Program-made: the position numbers and the translations under genes | Notes under the pieces: model-generated | Seen by the model: only the letters and a program-made list of their open reading frames with translations | The model's database searches: none | Told to the model about the DNA's origin: nothing | Part shown: piece by piece, positions 1-8,838 of the stretch | Layout of the letters: the number at the start of each line of letters is the position of its first letter | How positions within the stretch are numbered: the first letter of the stretch is position 1 | Assembly (NCBI GenBank): GCA_958448555.1 | Contig: CAUDEL010000042.1 | Coordinates: 1 to 26,547 of the forward strand | Length of the DNA: 26,547 nucleotides | Reading direction: 5' to 3' | Source: Limiplasma sp958448555 | GTDB lineage: Bacteria; Bacillota; Clostridia; Christensenellales; Aristaeellaceae

Positions 1-90
1 TGCCGCAGCATTTTTCGCGAGCGTTGCGAGCGCCCGAAGGGCGCAAGAAACGCGGATCTCCTCCAAAATCAGGGGTTTTTCAACGGACTG
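1..90 (-). repeat. Possible edge of an intergenic hairpin repeat
   Basis: This non-coding stretch lies 3' of the XRE gene on the minus strand. Read on that strand, positions 90 to 71 give CAGTCCGTTGAAAAACCCCT, which resembles CAGGCTGTCAAAAAACCC at 12628-12645. Both follow a GC-rich hairpin just after a gene's stop codon. A second hairpin, GCGCCC-GAA-GGGCGC, lies inside the stretch near position 37. The similarity is short and the element may continue outside the window, so membership in the same family is an inference. Confidence 0.3.
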
Positions 91-91
91 C

Positions 92-125
92 GGCGGGGAG
101 CCCCATGGCTCCCCGCCCTTTCTTT
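92..125 (+). terminator. GC-rich hairpin, probable bidirectional terminator
   Basis: A perfect 11-bp stem (92-102 with 107-117, GGCGGGGAGCC/GGCTCCCCGCC) closes a 4-nt CCAT loop. On the plus strand it is followed by CTTTCTTT, a T-rich tail that suits termination of a gene entering from the left edge. On the minus strand it sits directly after the TAA of the XRE gene but lacks a strong T run on that side. Confidence 0.6.
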
Positions 126-729
126 ATCTGGCGATGCGCCGCCTACACATGCCCGTTTTGCCGCAGGTCGGACATACGAGCCTGCGCCGTGTAAAGGTGT
201 GGTAGGCCTTCACATATTCTCCAAGGGTGGGCGTGAACGTCGCCCTGCAGTGCGGGCATTGAAAGCAGCCGGCCCTCGCGTCCAGCATAGCGGCGGCTCC
301 TACGCCCGCCGTGACCGTTATCAGGGCCAGGGCGACCAGCGCAATCCGTGCGGCCGTGGGCAGCGTTAGAAACGCGGCAAGAGCAATCAGCGCGCATACC
401 GCAATCAGCGTAATGGCGCCGCAGATCAGCGACAGCGCCAGCCTTTTTTTGTTTTCCGTATTTTCCCGAATCAGTTCCATCATGTTTTCCTCCGCTTTTT
501 TCTGGTAATGGTCCTGCACGATCCGCTCGCCCGAAAGCAGGTCGTTTAACGTGATGCAAAGCCGCTCACACAGCGGCAGCATCAGCGAAACTTCGGGCAA
601 CCCCTTCCCGCACTCCCATTTGGAAACGGTTTTGTCGCTGATACCCAACCCGTCCGCCAGCTGCCGTTGGGTCAGTCGCTGCGCCTTCCTGCTCTCCGCG
701 ATGAATCTGCCGATGCGGATCTGGTCCAT
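124..729 (-). CDS. XRE-family regulator with membrane segments and C-terminal zinc ribbon
   Basis: Predicted DNA-binding protein of 201 aa. Residues 5-60 form a Cro/C1-type helix-turn-helix, with LTQRQLADGLGISDKTVSKWE as recognition core. Two hydrophobic stretches at about 97-122 and 128-148 look like membrane helices. The C-terminus carries two CxxC knuckles (C158/C161 and C186/C189), a likely zinc ribbon. The start is ATG at 729, with AAAGGAG 8 nt upstream; a GTG nine bases earlier overlaps that ribosome binding site and is rejected. The gene is divergent from the Ca2+ ATPase. A membrane-tethered repressor reading an envelope or metal signal is possible, but the sequence does not show the signal. 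HTH assignment is sure; target unknown. Confidence 0.88.
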   Translation of the reverse strand: MDQIRIGRFIAESRKAQRLTQRQLADGLGISDKTVSKWECGKGLPEVSLMLPLCERLCITLNDLLSGERIVQDHYQKKAEENMMELIRENTENKKRLALSLICGAITLIAVCALIALAAFLTLPTAARIALVALALITVTAGVGAAAMLDARAGCFQCPHCRATFTPTLGEYVKAYHTFTRRRLVCPTCGKTGMCRRRIAR

Positions 730-751
730 GGGCCCCACTCCTTTCGCCGCT

Positions 752-757
752 ATTGTA
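752..757 (-). promoter_or_regulatory. Possible -10 box for the XRE gene
   Basis: On the minus strand TACAAT lies 22 bases before the ATG at 729. Transcription would begin near 745, giving a very short leader that just includes the ribosome binding site. No convincing -35 box is seen 16-18 nt upstream (TAGCTT at best), so this is weak. Confidence 0.3.
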
Positions 758-899
758 GCCCAGAGCTCGCCGCAAAGCTACCCACGAAGCGTAGAATTTC
801 GCAAATTTCACGAAGATCAGGGCCATTCTTTCCGCCCTTCACGCGCCTGGCAGGTAAAACGCGGAATTGTATGTTTGGGCCTGGACGTGGGTATGATTG

Positions 900-930
900 A
901 AGCGGAAACAGGTTTTCTTTCCGCTTTTTT
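900..930 (+). terminator. Leader terminator or attenuator before the Ca2+ ATPase
   Basis: AAGCGGAAA (900-908) pairs perfectly with TTTCCGCTT (918-926) around a 9-nt loop, and the T run continues to 930. It has the form of an intrinsic terminator, but it points into the ATPase gene and lies 67 nt before the preferred start. The upstream gene is divergent, so there is no obvious plus-strand transcript here to terminate except the ATPase leader itself. Attenuation is therefore a reasonable inference. No known riboswitch consensus was recognised upstream of it. Confidence 0.5.
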
Positions 931-996
931 ATGCTATGGTTCAGCAAGAACGAATCGCTCCCGGAGCGGACCCGTTCCCGAAAGGAAGTGGAAGAT

Positions 997-3627
<2,631 letters not shown>

Positions 3628-3659
3628 CCGGCGCCGTGCGAAGGCCCAGCCGTAGACAA

Positions 3660-3708
3660 ACGCCCGGCCGCGCTGTTAAGCCGGCGCGGCCGGGCGTGTC
3701 CGTTTTTT
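3660..3708 (+). terminator. Strong hairpin terminator after the Ca2+ ATPase
   Basis: A perfect 14-bp stem (3660-3673 with 3684-3697) closes a 10-nt loop. GTCC and then six T residues (3703-3708) follow. It lies between two convergent genes, ending just before the minus-strand stop at 3713. The minus-strand side has only TTTGTCT, so termination there would be weaker. Confidence 0.8.
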
Positions 3709-3712
3709 GGGC

Positions 3713-5620
3713 TTACGGATCTTTTACATACGTGTAGCGCACGATCAGCCACGGCTTGCTGTCATACATGCCGTAGGCGTCCCCGTAGAGGTCGTAGCAC
3801 TTGCCGACCTCCCAGGTGGTGCGGGAGTCGTTTTCCACGTAGACCAGCAGCGGCTGTTCCTCGGTTCCCACATTGACGAAGGCGCGCTGCGGCTTGGTGG
3901 TCTCAATGGAGGTGACGATGGCCTTCTGGCAGATGTAGATCTGCTGGTTGGCCACGCGGGTGCTGAGGTTGTCCATGAGGTTGGTATATCCGTCCGCAAT
4001 ATCCCACGCCTTGCGGGAATAGATGTTGACGTTGGGCACGTAATCGACGATATGCTCCACGCGCGTGGTGTTTTTGCCGGGATAATCGGCGGTGATGATG
4101 ATGGTGTTCTCGCCGATCTTGTCAAAGGTCGCAATAAAGCTGAAGGAACCGTCGCTGGCGGTGTTGGTGATGTCCAGGTCGCGGTAGGGCGAGAGGACCT
4201 TGACCACCGCGCCGGGCAGCGTAGTGCCGCGGACGGTCATGAAGCCGTCGTCGTTGGTGCTGGCGATGTCGCTGGCCAGGTCCAGGGGAATGTCCTGCTT
4301 TTCTCGATAGAGGGTCACGGTCATGGAATTCTCGCGGCAATACTGGCTGCGCACGACGATCTCGAAATTGTTTTCCCCGATGGGCTGGACGGTGGCATTG
4401 TAGCTGACCTTGCCGCCCTCGGTGTTGACCAGGTCGCTGTAATCCTCGCCGTTGATGGTGACGGTGCTGCCCTCGCGGACATAAAAGACGATGTTGTACA
4501 TGGCCGTGCTGACCACCTGATAGGGGCTGTCCGGCGTGCTGAGCTCGATGGGCGAGAGCGGGATATCAATTTCGTAGTGGATGGGCTCCAGGGGCTGCTG
4601 GCGGCCCGCGTCGGTGATGACGTAGGGCGTAAGGGTGACGGTCATGGTGTCCTGGAGATAGTCCTCGTAGTTGTCGTACCAGGTGTGGTCCAGGATGTCA
4701 AACGTGGCAAAGCCGCCGGTGACGATGGCTGAGGTGCGCAGTTCCCGGATGGTGATGCGCTGGCCGTCCTCGCCGGGAATGGTCACGGTATGGGCCGCCA
4801 TATCGTCCCGAATGGTCGGAATCACCGCAGCGGTGCGCTCGTCAACGTTCTTGTCGGCGGTGAGCATGGGGACCACAAAGGCAACCGCGAGCCAGCCGGC
4901 CACCCCCAAAAACGCCAGCAGAATCAAAAAGCGCAAAACGCGCCTGCCGCTGTGGCGGCGGGGCTTGTGGCTGAGCGCCGCGTTTTTAAGGCGCATGGAG
5001 TTCTCGTATTCGTCCTGGTTGGCAAAGGAGGGCAGGTACGCGCTGGTATCATGGTAGCCGTCATAGACGGGTTCGCTCTCGTCCGGGTGCTGGATGTTGA
5101 CGATGCGGCGCGTGTTTCCGTAGCCGTAGACCTCGTCCTCGGGTTCGGAGGAGGAGTAGGTGGTGCGGTATTTGGGCGGATAAACGCGCCGGGCGTCGGG
5201 CTGCACCTCGCCCTCCTCCACCAGCTCGGGCGCCACGGGGCGCAGGGCCGTGTCGGGATCGTCATAGGCGGAAAAGAAGGTGCCGCGGTTGCTGGTGGTG
5301 CGAACCGAGCGGCCGGAGGGCGCCATGCCGCGCCGCGCCGCCTCCTCCCGCAGCATGCGCTGTTTCTGCTCGCCGACGATCTTTCGCGTCTTAAGGTCCG
5401 CCATCTCGCTGGCCAGCCGTTCGCGGGGGTCGCTGGCGCTCTCCTCCCGCCCCGCCTCATCCACGCGGATATAGCTTTTATCCCGGTCCTGGTCCTCCAG
5501 CTCCAGCTGCCAGGCGGGCACCCCCTGAGGGCCGTAGGCATCGTTGGGCAGCTCCTGCCCGCAATAGATGCAATGCGGCAGGCTGGCCTGATTCCACTTT
5601 CCACAATTTGGACACTTCAT
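3713..5620 (-). CDS. Zinc-ribbon, single-pass membrane protein with Ig-like extracellular region
   Basis: A 635-aa protein of unknown function. The N-terminus is a zinc ribbon (C3/C6 and C17/C20, MKCPNCGKWN...CIYCGQ). A low-complexity, acidic and arginine-rich stretch (about 25-215) precedes one membrane helix near 226-253. The remaining 380 or so residues should lie outside the cell and include beta-rich segments; VRGTTLPGAVVKV and DGSFSF resemble Ig-like or carboxypeptidase-regulatory-like folds. No catalytic motif was recognised. The ATG at 5620 has AAGGAG 9 nt upstream. The MerR gene ends 72 nt upstream on the same strand with no clear terminator or promoter between, so co-transcription is possible. 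Clostridia often carry zinc_ribbon plus membrane proteins of unknown role; a cell-surface or stress-sensing role is a guess. Confidence 0.85.
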   Translation of the reverse strand: MKCPNCGKWNQASLPHCIYCGQELPNDAYGPQGVPAWQLELEDQDRDKSYIRVDEAGREESASDPRERLASEMADLKTRKIVGEQKQRMLREEAARRGMAPSGRSVRTTSNRGTFFSAYDDPDTALRPVAPELVEEGEVQPDARRVYPPKYRTTYSSSEPEDEVYGYGNTRRIVNIQHPDESEPVYDGYHDTSAYLPSFANQDEYENSMRLKNAALSHKPRRHSGRRVLRFLILLAFLGVAGWLAVAFVVPMLTADKNVDERTAAVIPTIRDDMAAHTVTIPGEDGQRITIRELRTSAIVTGGFATFDILDHTWYDNYEDYLQDTMTVTLTPYVITDAGRQQPLEPIHYEIDIPLSPIELSTPDSPYQVVSTAMYNIVFYVREGSTVTINGEDYSDLVNTEGGKVSYNATVQPIGENNFEIVVRSQYCRENSMTVTLYREKQDIPLDLASDIASTNDDGFMTVRGTTLPGAVVKVLSPYRDLDITNTASDGSFSFIATFDKIGENTIIITADYPGKNTTRVEHIVDYVPNVNIYSRKAWDIADGYTNLMDNLSTRVANQQIYICQKAIVTSIETTKPQRAFVNVGTEEQPLLVYVENDSRTTWEVGKCYDLYGDAYGMYDSKPWLIVRYTYVKDP

Positions 5621-5692
5621 CCGGGGATGCTCCTTCTTGCTTGTACTCGTTTAGGGTTTTCGCCGCTGCGCGCGGAGATTCCTGCCCGCCGG

Positions 5693-6478
5693 TCAACTGT
5701 TACATGCCACCAGCTGGATCTCGACGATCTTGACATCCGGGCGGAAGCAATCGCCCTCCATGTTTGAGAGCAAGAGCAAATCGTCCCGTGAAGCACCCAG
5801 CCGCGCCGCAGCCCGCTCCCACAGTTCGCTTCCGGACTCCCATTCCGTTTGCAGGCAGAGATACTCTCCCTGTGCGAGGGTAATGATGCAGCCGTTTTGC
5901 GCATCGGGATCGGAAACCTCCCAGCATACTGACATTTCCGCCCCCTTGCAGCGGTACAGCATGCACATGGGCAGCACCGGGTACATCCCGCACTCCCGCG
6001 CATAGGCGTTGAGGGTGGCAAAGGCTGTTTCCAGTTCGCTGAGCTCATCCATCCCGCCGCCATAGGCCCGAGCTACCAGCTTTCTTTGAGGAAAACGGCG
6101 CCGGTAGACGCCTTGCCGCCCCGCGTAGCGGCTCATATCCTCCAGATAGTTGAGCGTATGCTCGATGCCTCGCAGGCTGCCCTGAAGCTCGCGGATCTTT
6201 TCCTCCGTGCGCCGCCTGCCCTCCTCAAACAGGGCGCGGCTCCGAAAGTCCCCGCTTTCATCAAAGTAGGCCCTGAGCTCCTTGAGCGGCACGCCCAGGT
6301 TGATGCACAGCAAAATCATGTCCAGCACCGAAAGCTGCTCGGCCGTGTAATAGCGGTAGCGCGTCTGGGGATCGGTATACGCCGGGGTCAGGATGCCCAG
6401 GCGCTCATAGTAGCGCAGGGAGTTGATGTCGATGCCGCGCAGCCTGGCAAATCTGCTGATGGTTAAATGGTCTTTCAC
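5693..6478 (-). CDS. MerR-family regulator with GyrI-like ligand-binding domain
   Basis: A 261-aa transcription factor of the BmrR/BltR type. Residues 1-70 are a MerR winged helix (LTISRFARLRGIDINSLRYY). A coiled-coil dimerisation helix follows at about 75-115. The C-terminal half (about 120-261) has the size and composition of an effector-binding (GyrI-like) domain, which in this family binds hydrophobic cations. The start is GTG at 6478, with AGGAGG 6 nt upstream; the open frame extends further but crosses the promoter region. It is divergent from a MATE drug-efflux gene, and the gap between them has a 19-bp-spacer promoter with a dyad, the standard MerR activation target. Role as activator of the pump is inferred from this layout. 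Confidence 0.92.
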   Translation of the reverse strand: MKDHLTISRFARLRGIDINSLRYYERLGILTPAYTDPQTRYRYYTAEQLSVLDMILLCINLGVPLKELRAYFDESGDFRSRALFEEGRRRTEEKIRELQGSLRGIEHTLNYLEDMSRYAGRQGVYRRRFPQRKLVARAYGGGMDELSELETAFATLNAYARECGMYPVLPMCMLYRCKGAEMSVCWEVSDPDAQNGCIITLAQGEYLCLQTEWESGSELWERAAARLGASRDDLLLLSNMEGDCFRPDVKIVEIQLVACNS

Positions 6479-6491
6479 TGCCTTCCTCCTA

Positions 6492-6522
6492 TTGACTCTA
6501 TTATAATAACAGGGTTTAGAAT
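6492..6522 (+). promoter_or_regulatory. MerR-type promoter and operator for the MATE gene
   Basis: TTGACT (6492-6497) and TAGAAT (6517-6522) are separated by 19 bp instead of the usual 17. MerR activators remodel promoters with such long spacers. A 21-bp imperfect dyad at 6495-6515 (ACTCTATTAT-A-ATAACAGGGT, 8 of 10 arm positions paired) lies between and over the boxes. The minus strand of the same stretch has TATAAT at 6505-6500, which may serve the MerR gene, so the operator could also control autoregulation. Confidence 0.7.
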
Positions 6523-6560
6523 AAGATGCAAGACAGCGTTTGCGAAGGAGGCAGGTACCA

Positions 6561-7876
6561 GTGGACAGCAAACAGGACTTCACACAGGGCAGCATCTTTG
6601 GCAAGATGATGCAGTTTATGATTCCCATTCTGGGCGCGCAGATTCTGCAGGCCATGTACGGCGCGGTGGACATGCTGGTCGTGGGTCATTTCGGGACCAA
6701 CGCGGCCATCTCGGGCGTTTCCACGGGCAACAGCATCATGAACCTCGTCACCTTCGTGCTCAGCCAGCTTGCGGCGGGCGTGATGATTCTCATCGGCCGG
6801 TATCTGGGCCAGCGCCAAAGCGAGCGCATCGGCACCCTCATCGGCCGGGCTATCGCCTTTTTTCTGGCGGTTTCGGTGGTGCTGACGGCGGCGCTGGTGA
6901 TCTTCGCCAAGCCCATCGCCGTGCTCATGCAGGCGCCCGCCGAGGCCGTGGAGCTGACGGCGCAGTACATCCGCATCTGCGGGGTCGGCTGCGTGTTTGT
7001 GGTGTTCTACAACCTCATCAGCTGCATCTTCCCAACTCGCGGCTTCCGCTTCTGTTCGTGGGCATCGCCTGCGTGGTCAACATCGTCGGCGACCTGGCCC
7101 TGGTGGCCCTGCTGGATATGAACGTGGCCGGCGCGGCCATTGCAACCATCGCGGCCCAGGCGGTCAGCGTGCTTCTTTCCCTGCTCATCATCCGCCGGCA
7201 AAAGCTCCCCTTCCGCTTCTCCAGAAAGGACATCCGCCTGGACCGGGAGGTCGCCGGGTTCGTCCGTGTGGGCGCCCCGCTGGCCTTGCAGGAGCTTTTG
7301 ACCAACATCTCCTTTCTGGCCATCTGCGCCTTTATCAACCGCCTGGGGCTGGACGCCTCCAACGGCTACGGCATCGCTCAGAAAATTCAGTCCTTCGTCA
7401 TGCTGGTGCCCTCCTCCATCATGCAGTGCATGGCCTCCTTCGTGGCTCAGAACGTAGGCGCCGGCAAGGAGGAGCGCGCCAAGAAGGGCATGCTCTACGG
7501 CATGGCCGTGGGCGCGGGCATTGGCGTGGTCATCGCGGCGCTCGCCCTGTTCAGGGGCGATTTGCTCGCCTCCCTGTTTTCGGGCAACGCCCAGGATATC
7601 GCCCGGGCCTTTGAATACCTGCGCGGCTTTGCCCCCGAAGCCGTGCTCACCAGCGTCCTGTTCAGCTTTCTGGGGTACTTCAACGGCCATTCCCGCTCCA
7701 CCTTCGTCATGGTCCAGAGCATCGCGCAGGCGTTTCTCATCCGCCTGCCCGTCTCCTACCTCATGAGCATCCAGCCCGGCGTCTCGCTGACCGGCGTGGG
7801 CCTGGCCGTTCCGCTTTCGACGGTGTTCGGCATCGCGATGTGCCTTTGGTACTATCGCCGCATGCGCCGGGAATAG
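6561..7876 (+). pseudogene. MATE-family multidrug efflux gene, frameshifted
   Basis: The product would be a 12-helix MATE antiporter exporting cationic drugs. The start is GTG at 6561, with AAGGAGG 9 nt upstream, giving MDSKQDFTQGSIFGKMM. The first frame codes 157 residues up to NLISCIF (7031), then leaves frame. The correct MATE sequence resumes in another frame at 7034 (NSRLPLLFVGIACVVNIV) and runs 280 residues to the stop at 7876. The family usually reads FRGxG(D/N)S here, so four residues (RGLG) are missing and only two bases remain: a 10-nt loss. Restoring it would give about 441 aa, the normal family length. Either a recent inactivating deletion or a sequencing/assembly error; no other damage is seen. 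Confidence 0.82.
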
Positions 7877-7887
7877 CCGCGCGCCCG

Positions 7888-8202
7888 TCAGGGCTGGCCC
7901 TCCAGATATTCCTGCCACAGGTCCATAAAGCAGTCCAGCAGCAGCGCTACCGTCATGTCCTCGTCGTCCTGGCCGGGATTGTCTCCCAGCCAGGCGTCGT
8001 ATATGTACTCAAACGCCTCGTCCTCGTCGTATTCGACGGTCTTCCCGGGTTCGTCCGTCCCGGTCAGACGCCTGAAGTGCAGGTCGTATTCGATCATGTC
8101 GCCGATGATCCGGGGCAGGCGCGGGGCCAGGCTCCCAAAGGCCCTGAGGTCCAGGCCGTCGAGAATATACTGCCGCGCCGCTTCCCTGTCCAGGTTTTTC
8201 AT
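7888..8202 (-). CDS. Small acidic protein of unknown function
   Basis: I do not recognise this protein. It is about 104 aa, starting MKNLDREAARQYILDGLDLR. The C-terminal half is strongly acidic (EYDEDEAFEYIYDAW, GQDDEDMTVALLLDCFMDLW) and predicted helical. There is no signal peptide or membrane segment, so it should be cytoplasmic. Two ATG codons in tandem (8205 and 8202) follow AAGGAGG; the second has the better 7-nt spacing. It lies downstream of rplS on the same strand, beyond the rplS terminator, and its stop is 11 bp from the end of the convergent MATE pseudogene. An antitoxin-, immunity- or DUF-type role cannot be decided from this sequence. Confidence 0.65.
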   Translation of the reverse strand: MKNLDREAARQYILDGLDLRAFGSLAPRLPRIIGDMIEYDLHFRRLTGTDEPGKTVEYDEDEAFEYIYDAWLGDNPGQDDEDMTVALLLDCFMDLWQEYLEGQP

Positions 8203-8228
8203 CATGGGTCCTCCTTTTTGAAAGGGTG

Positions 8229-8258
8229 CAAAAGAGCGCCCAACAACGCTGGGCGCTC
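8229..8258 (-). terminator. rplS terminator
   Basis: On the minus strand GAGCGCCCA (8258-8250) pairs perfectly with TGGGCGCTC (8242-8234) around a 7-nt loop, followed by TTTTGC. It lies 18 bases after the rplS stop codon and just before the next minus-strand gene's ribosome binding site, so that gene may depend on readthrough. Confidence 0.8.
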
Positions 8259-8276
8259 CTTGTGTCTGCGTTTGGA

Positions 8277-8627
8277 TCACACGCGCTTGGCTTCCTTGAT
8301 CTTGGCCGCCTTGCCCTGCAGGGAACGCAGGTAGTACAGCTTCGCGCGACGGACCTTGCCGCGGCGGATCACTTCGATATGGTCCACGCGGGGGGAATGT
8401 AGCGGGAACGTGCGCTCCACGCCGATGCCGTAGGACACGCGGCGGACGGTGAACGTCTCGCGGATGCCGCCGTTGCGCTTCGCCATCACAGTGCCTTCAA
8501 AAGCCTGAAGACGCTCGCGGCTGCCTTCCACGACCTTCACGAAAACGCGAACGGTGTCACCGATGCCAAAGGCGGGCAGATCGGTGCGGAGCTGAGCCTT
8601 TTCGATGGAACGAATGATTTCACTCAT
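8277..8627 (-). CDS. rplS: 50S ribosomal protein L19
   Basis: L19 sits at the interface of the 30S and 50S subunits. The 116-aa product has normal family length. Hallmarks include FGIGDTVRVFVKVVEG, RLQAFEGTVMAKRNGGIRET, the GIGVERTFPLHSP block and the basic RRGKVRRAKLYYLR segment. The ATG at 8627 has GGAGG 8 nt upstream; longer in-frame extension runs through the leader and promoter and is not used. In many bacteria rplS follows rpsP-rimM-trmD, but here it has its own promoter and terminator as a single-gene unit, back to back with rarA. Confidence 0.97.
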   Translation of the reverse strand: MSEIIRSIEKAQLRTDLPAFGIGDTVRVFVKVVEGSRERLQAFEGTVMAKRNGGIRETFTVRRVSYGIGVERTFPLHSPRVDHIEVIRRGKVRRAKLYYLRSLQGKAAKIKEAKRV

Positions 8628-8708
8628 TTCATTGGCCTCCTTCCTTCGTAGACGTTCGTGCCCGCGGCTGTGCCCGGACAGAGGACCGCCCGTTATGTCA
8701 CAACGAGT

Positions 8709-8737
8709 ATTGTAACACGGGTCCCGCTCCATGGCAA
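8709..8737 (-). promoter_or_regulatory. rplS promoter
   Basis: On the minus strand TTGCCA (8737-8732) and TACAAT (8714-8709) are separated by 17 bp. Transcription would begin near 8702, giving a leader of about 75 nt before rplS. Some Bacillota have an autoregulatory L19 leader; I could not match its consensus here. Confidence 0.65.
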
Positions 8738-8767
8738 GTGGTTTTTGCGCTTTTTTTGCGATTTGCC

Positions 8768-8796
8768 TTGCTTTTTTTGCCGCGAGCCGTTATAGT
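8768..8796 (+). promoter_or_regulatory. Possible rarA promoter
   Basis: TTGCTT (8768-8773) and TATAGT (8791-8796) are separated by 17 bp. The box pair lies 43 nt upstream of the rarA start and about 30 bp from the divergent rplS promoter's -35 box. The -35 match is only partial. Confidence 0.5.
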
Positions 8797-8838
8797 GAGG
8801 GCAAACGTGACGGTCCCTTGCGCAAGGAGGTTGAAGCG

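Noticed and set aside
741..930. yybP-ykoY (Mn2+) riboswitch before the P-type ATPase
   Set aside because: The position would fit, but I could not find the conserved loop sequences of that aptamer.
931..996. ATG start of the Ca2+ ATPase at 931
   Set aside because: It lies in the T-tail of a terminator hairpin, has no ribosome binding site and adds 22 residues not typical of the family. TTG at 997 has a good site.
6467..7033. Reading the MATE gene as one uninterrupted 469-codon protein from 6467
   Set aside because: The first 190 or so residues of that frame are Gly/Arg/His-rich and match no MATE sequence, whereas the other frame gives a perfect MATE N-terminus. A frameshift explains both halves.
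8628..8702. Known L19 autoregulatory leader
   Set aside because: The region is the right place and length, but I could not match a consensus or a convincing structure.
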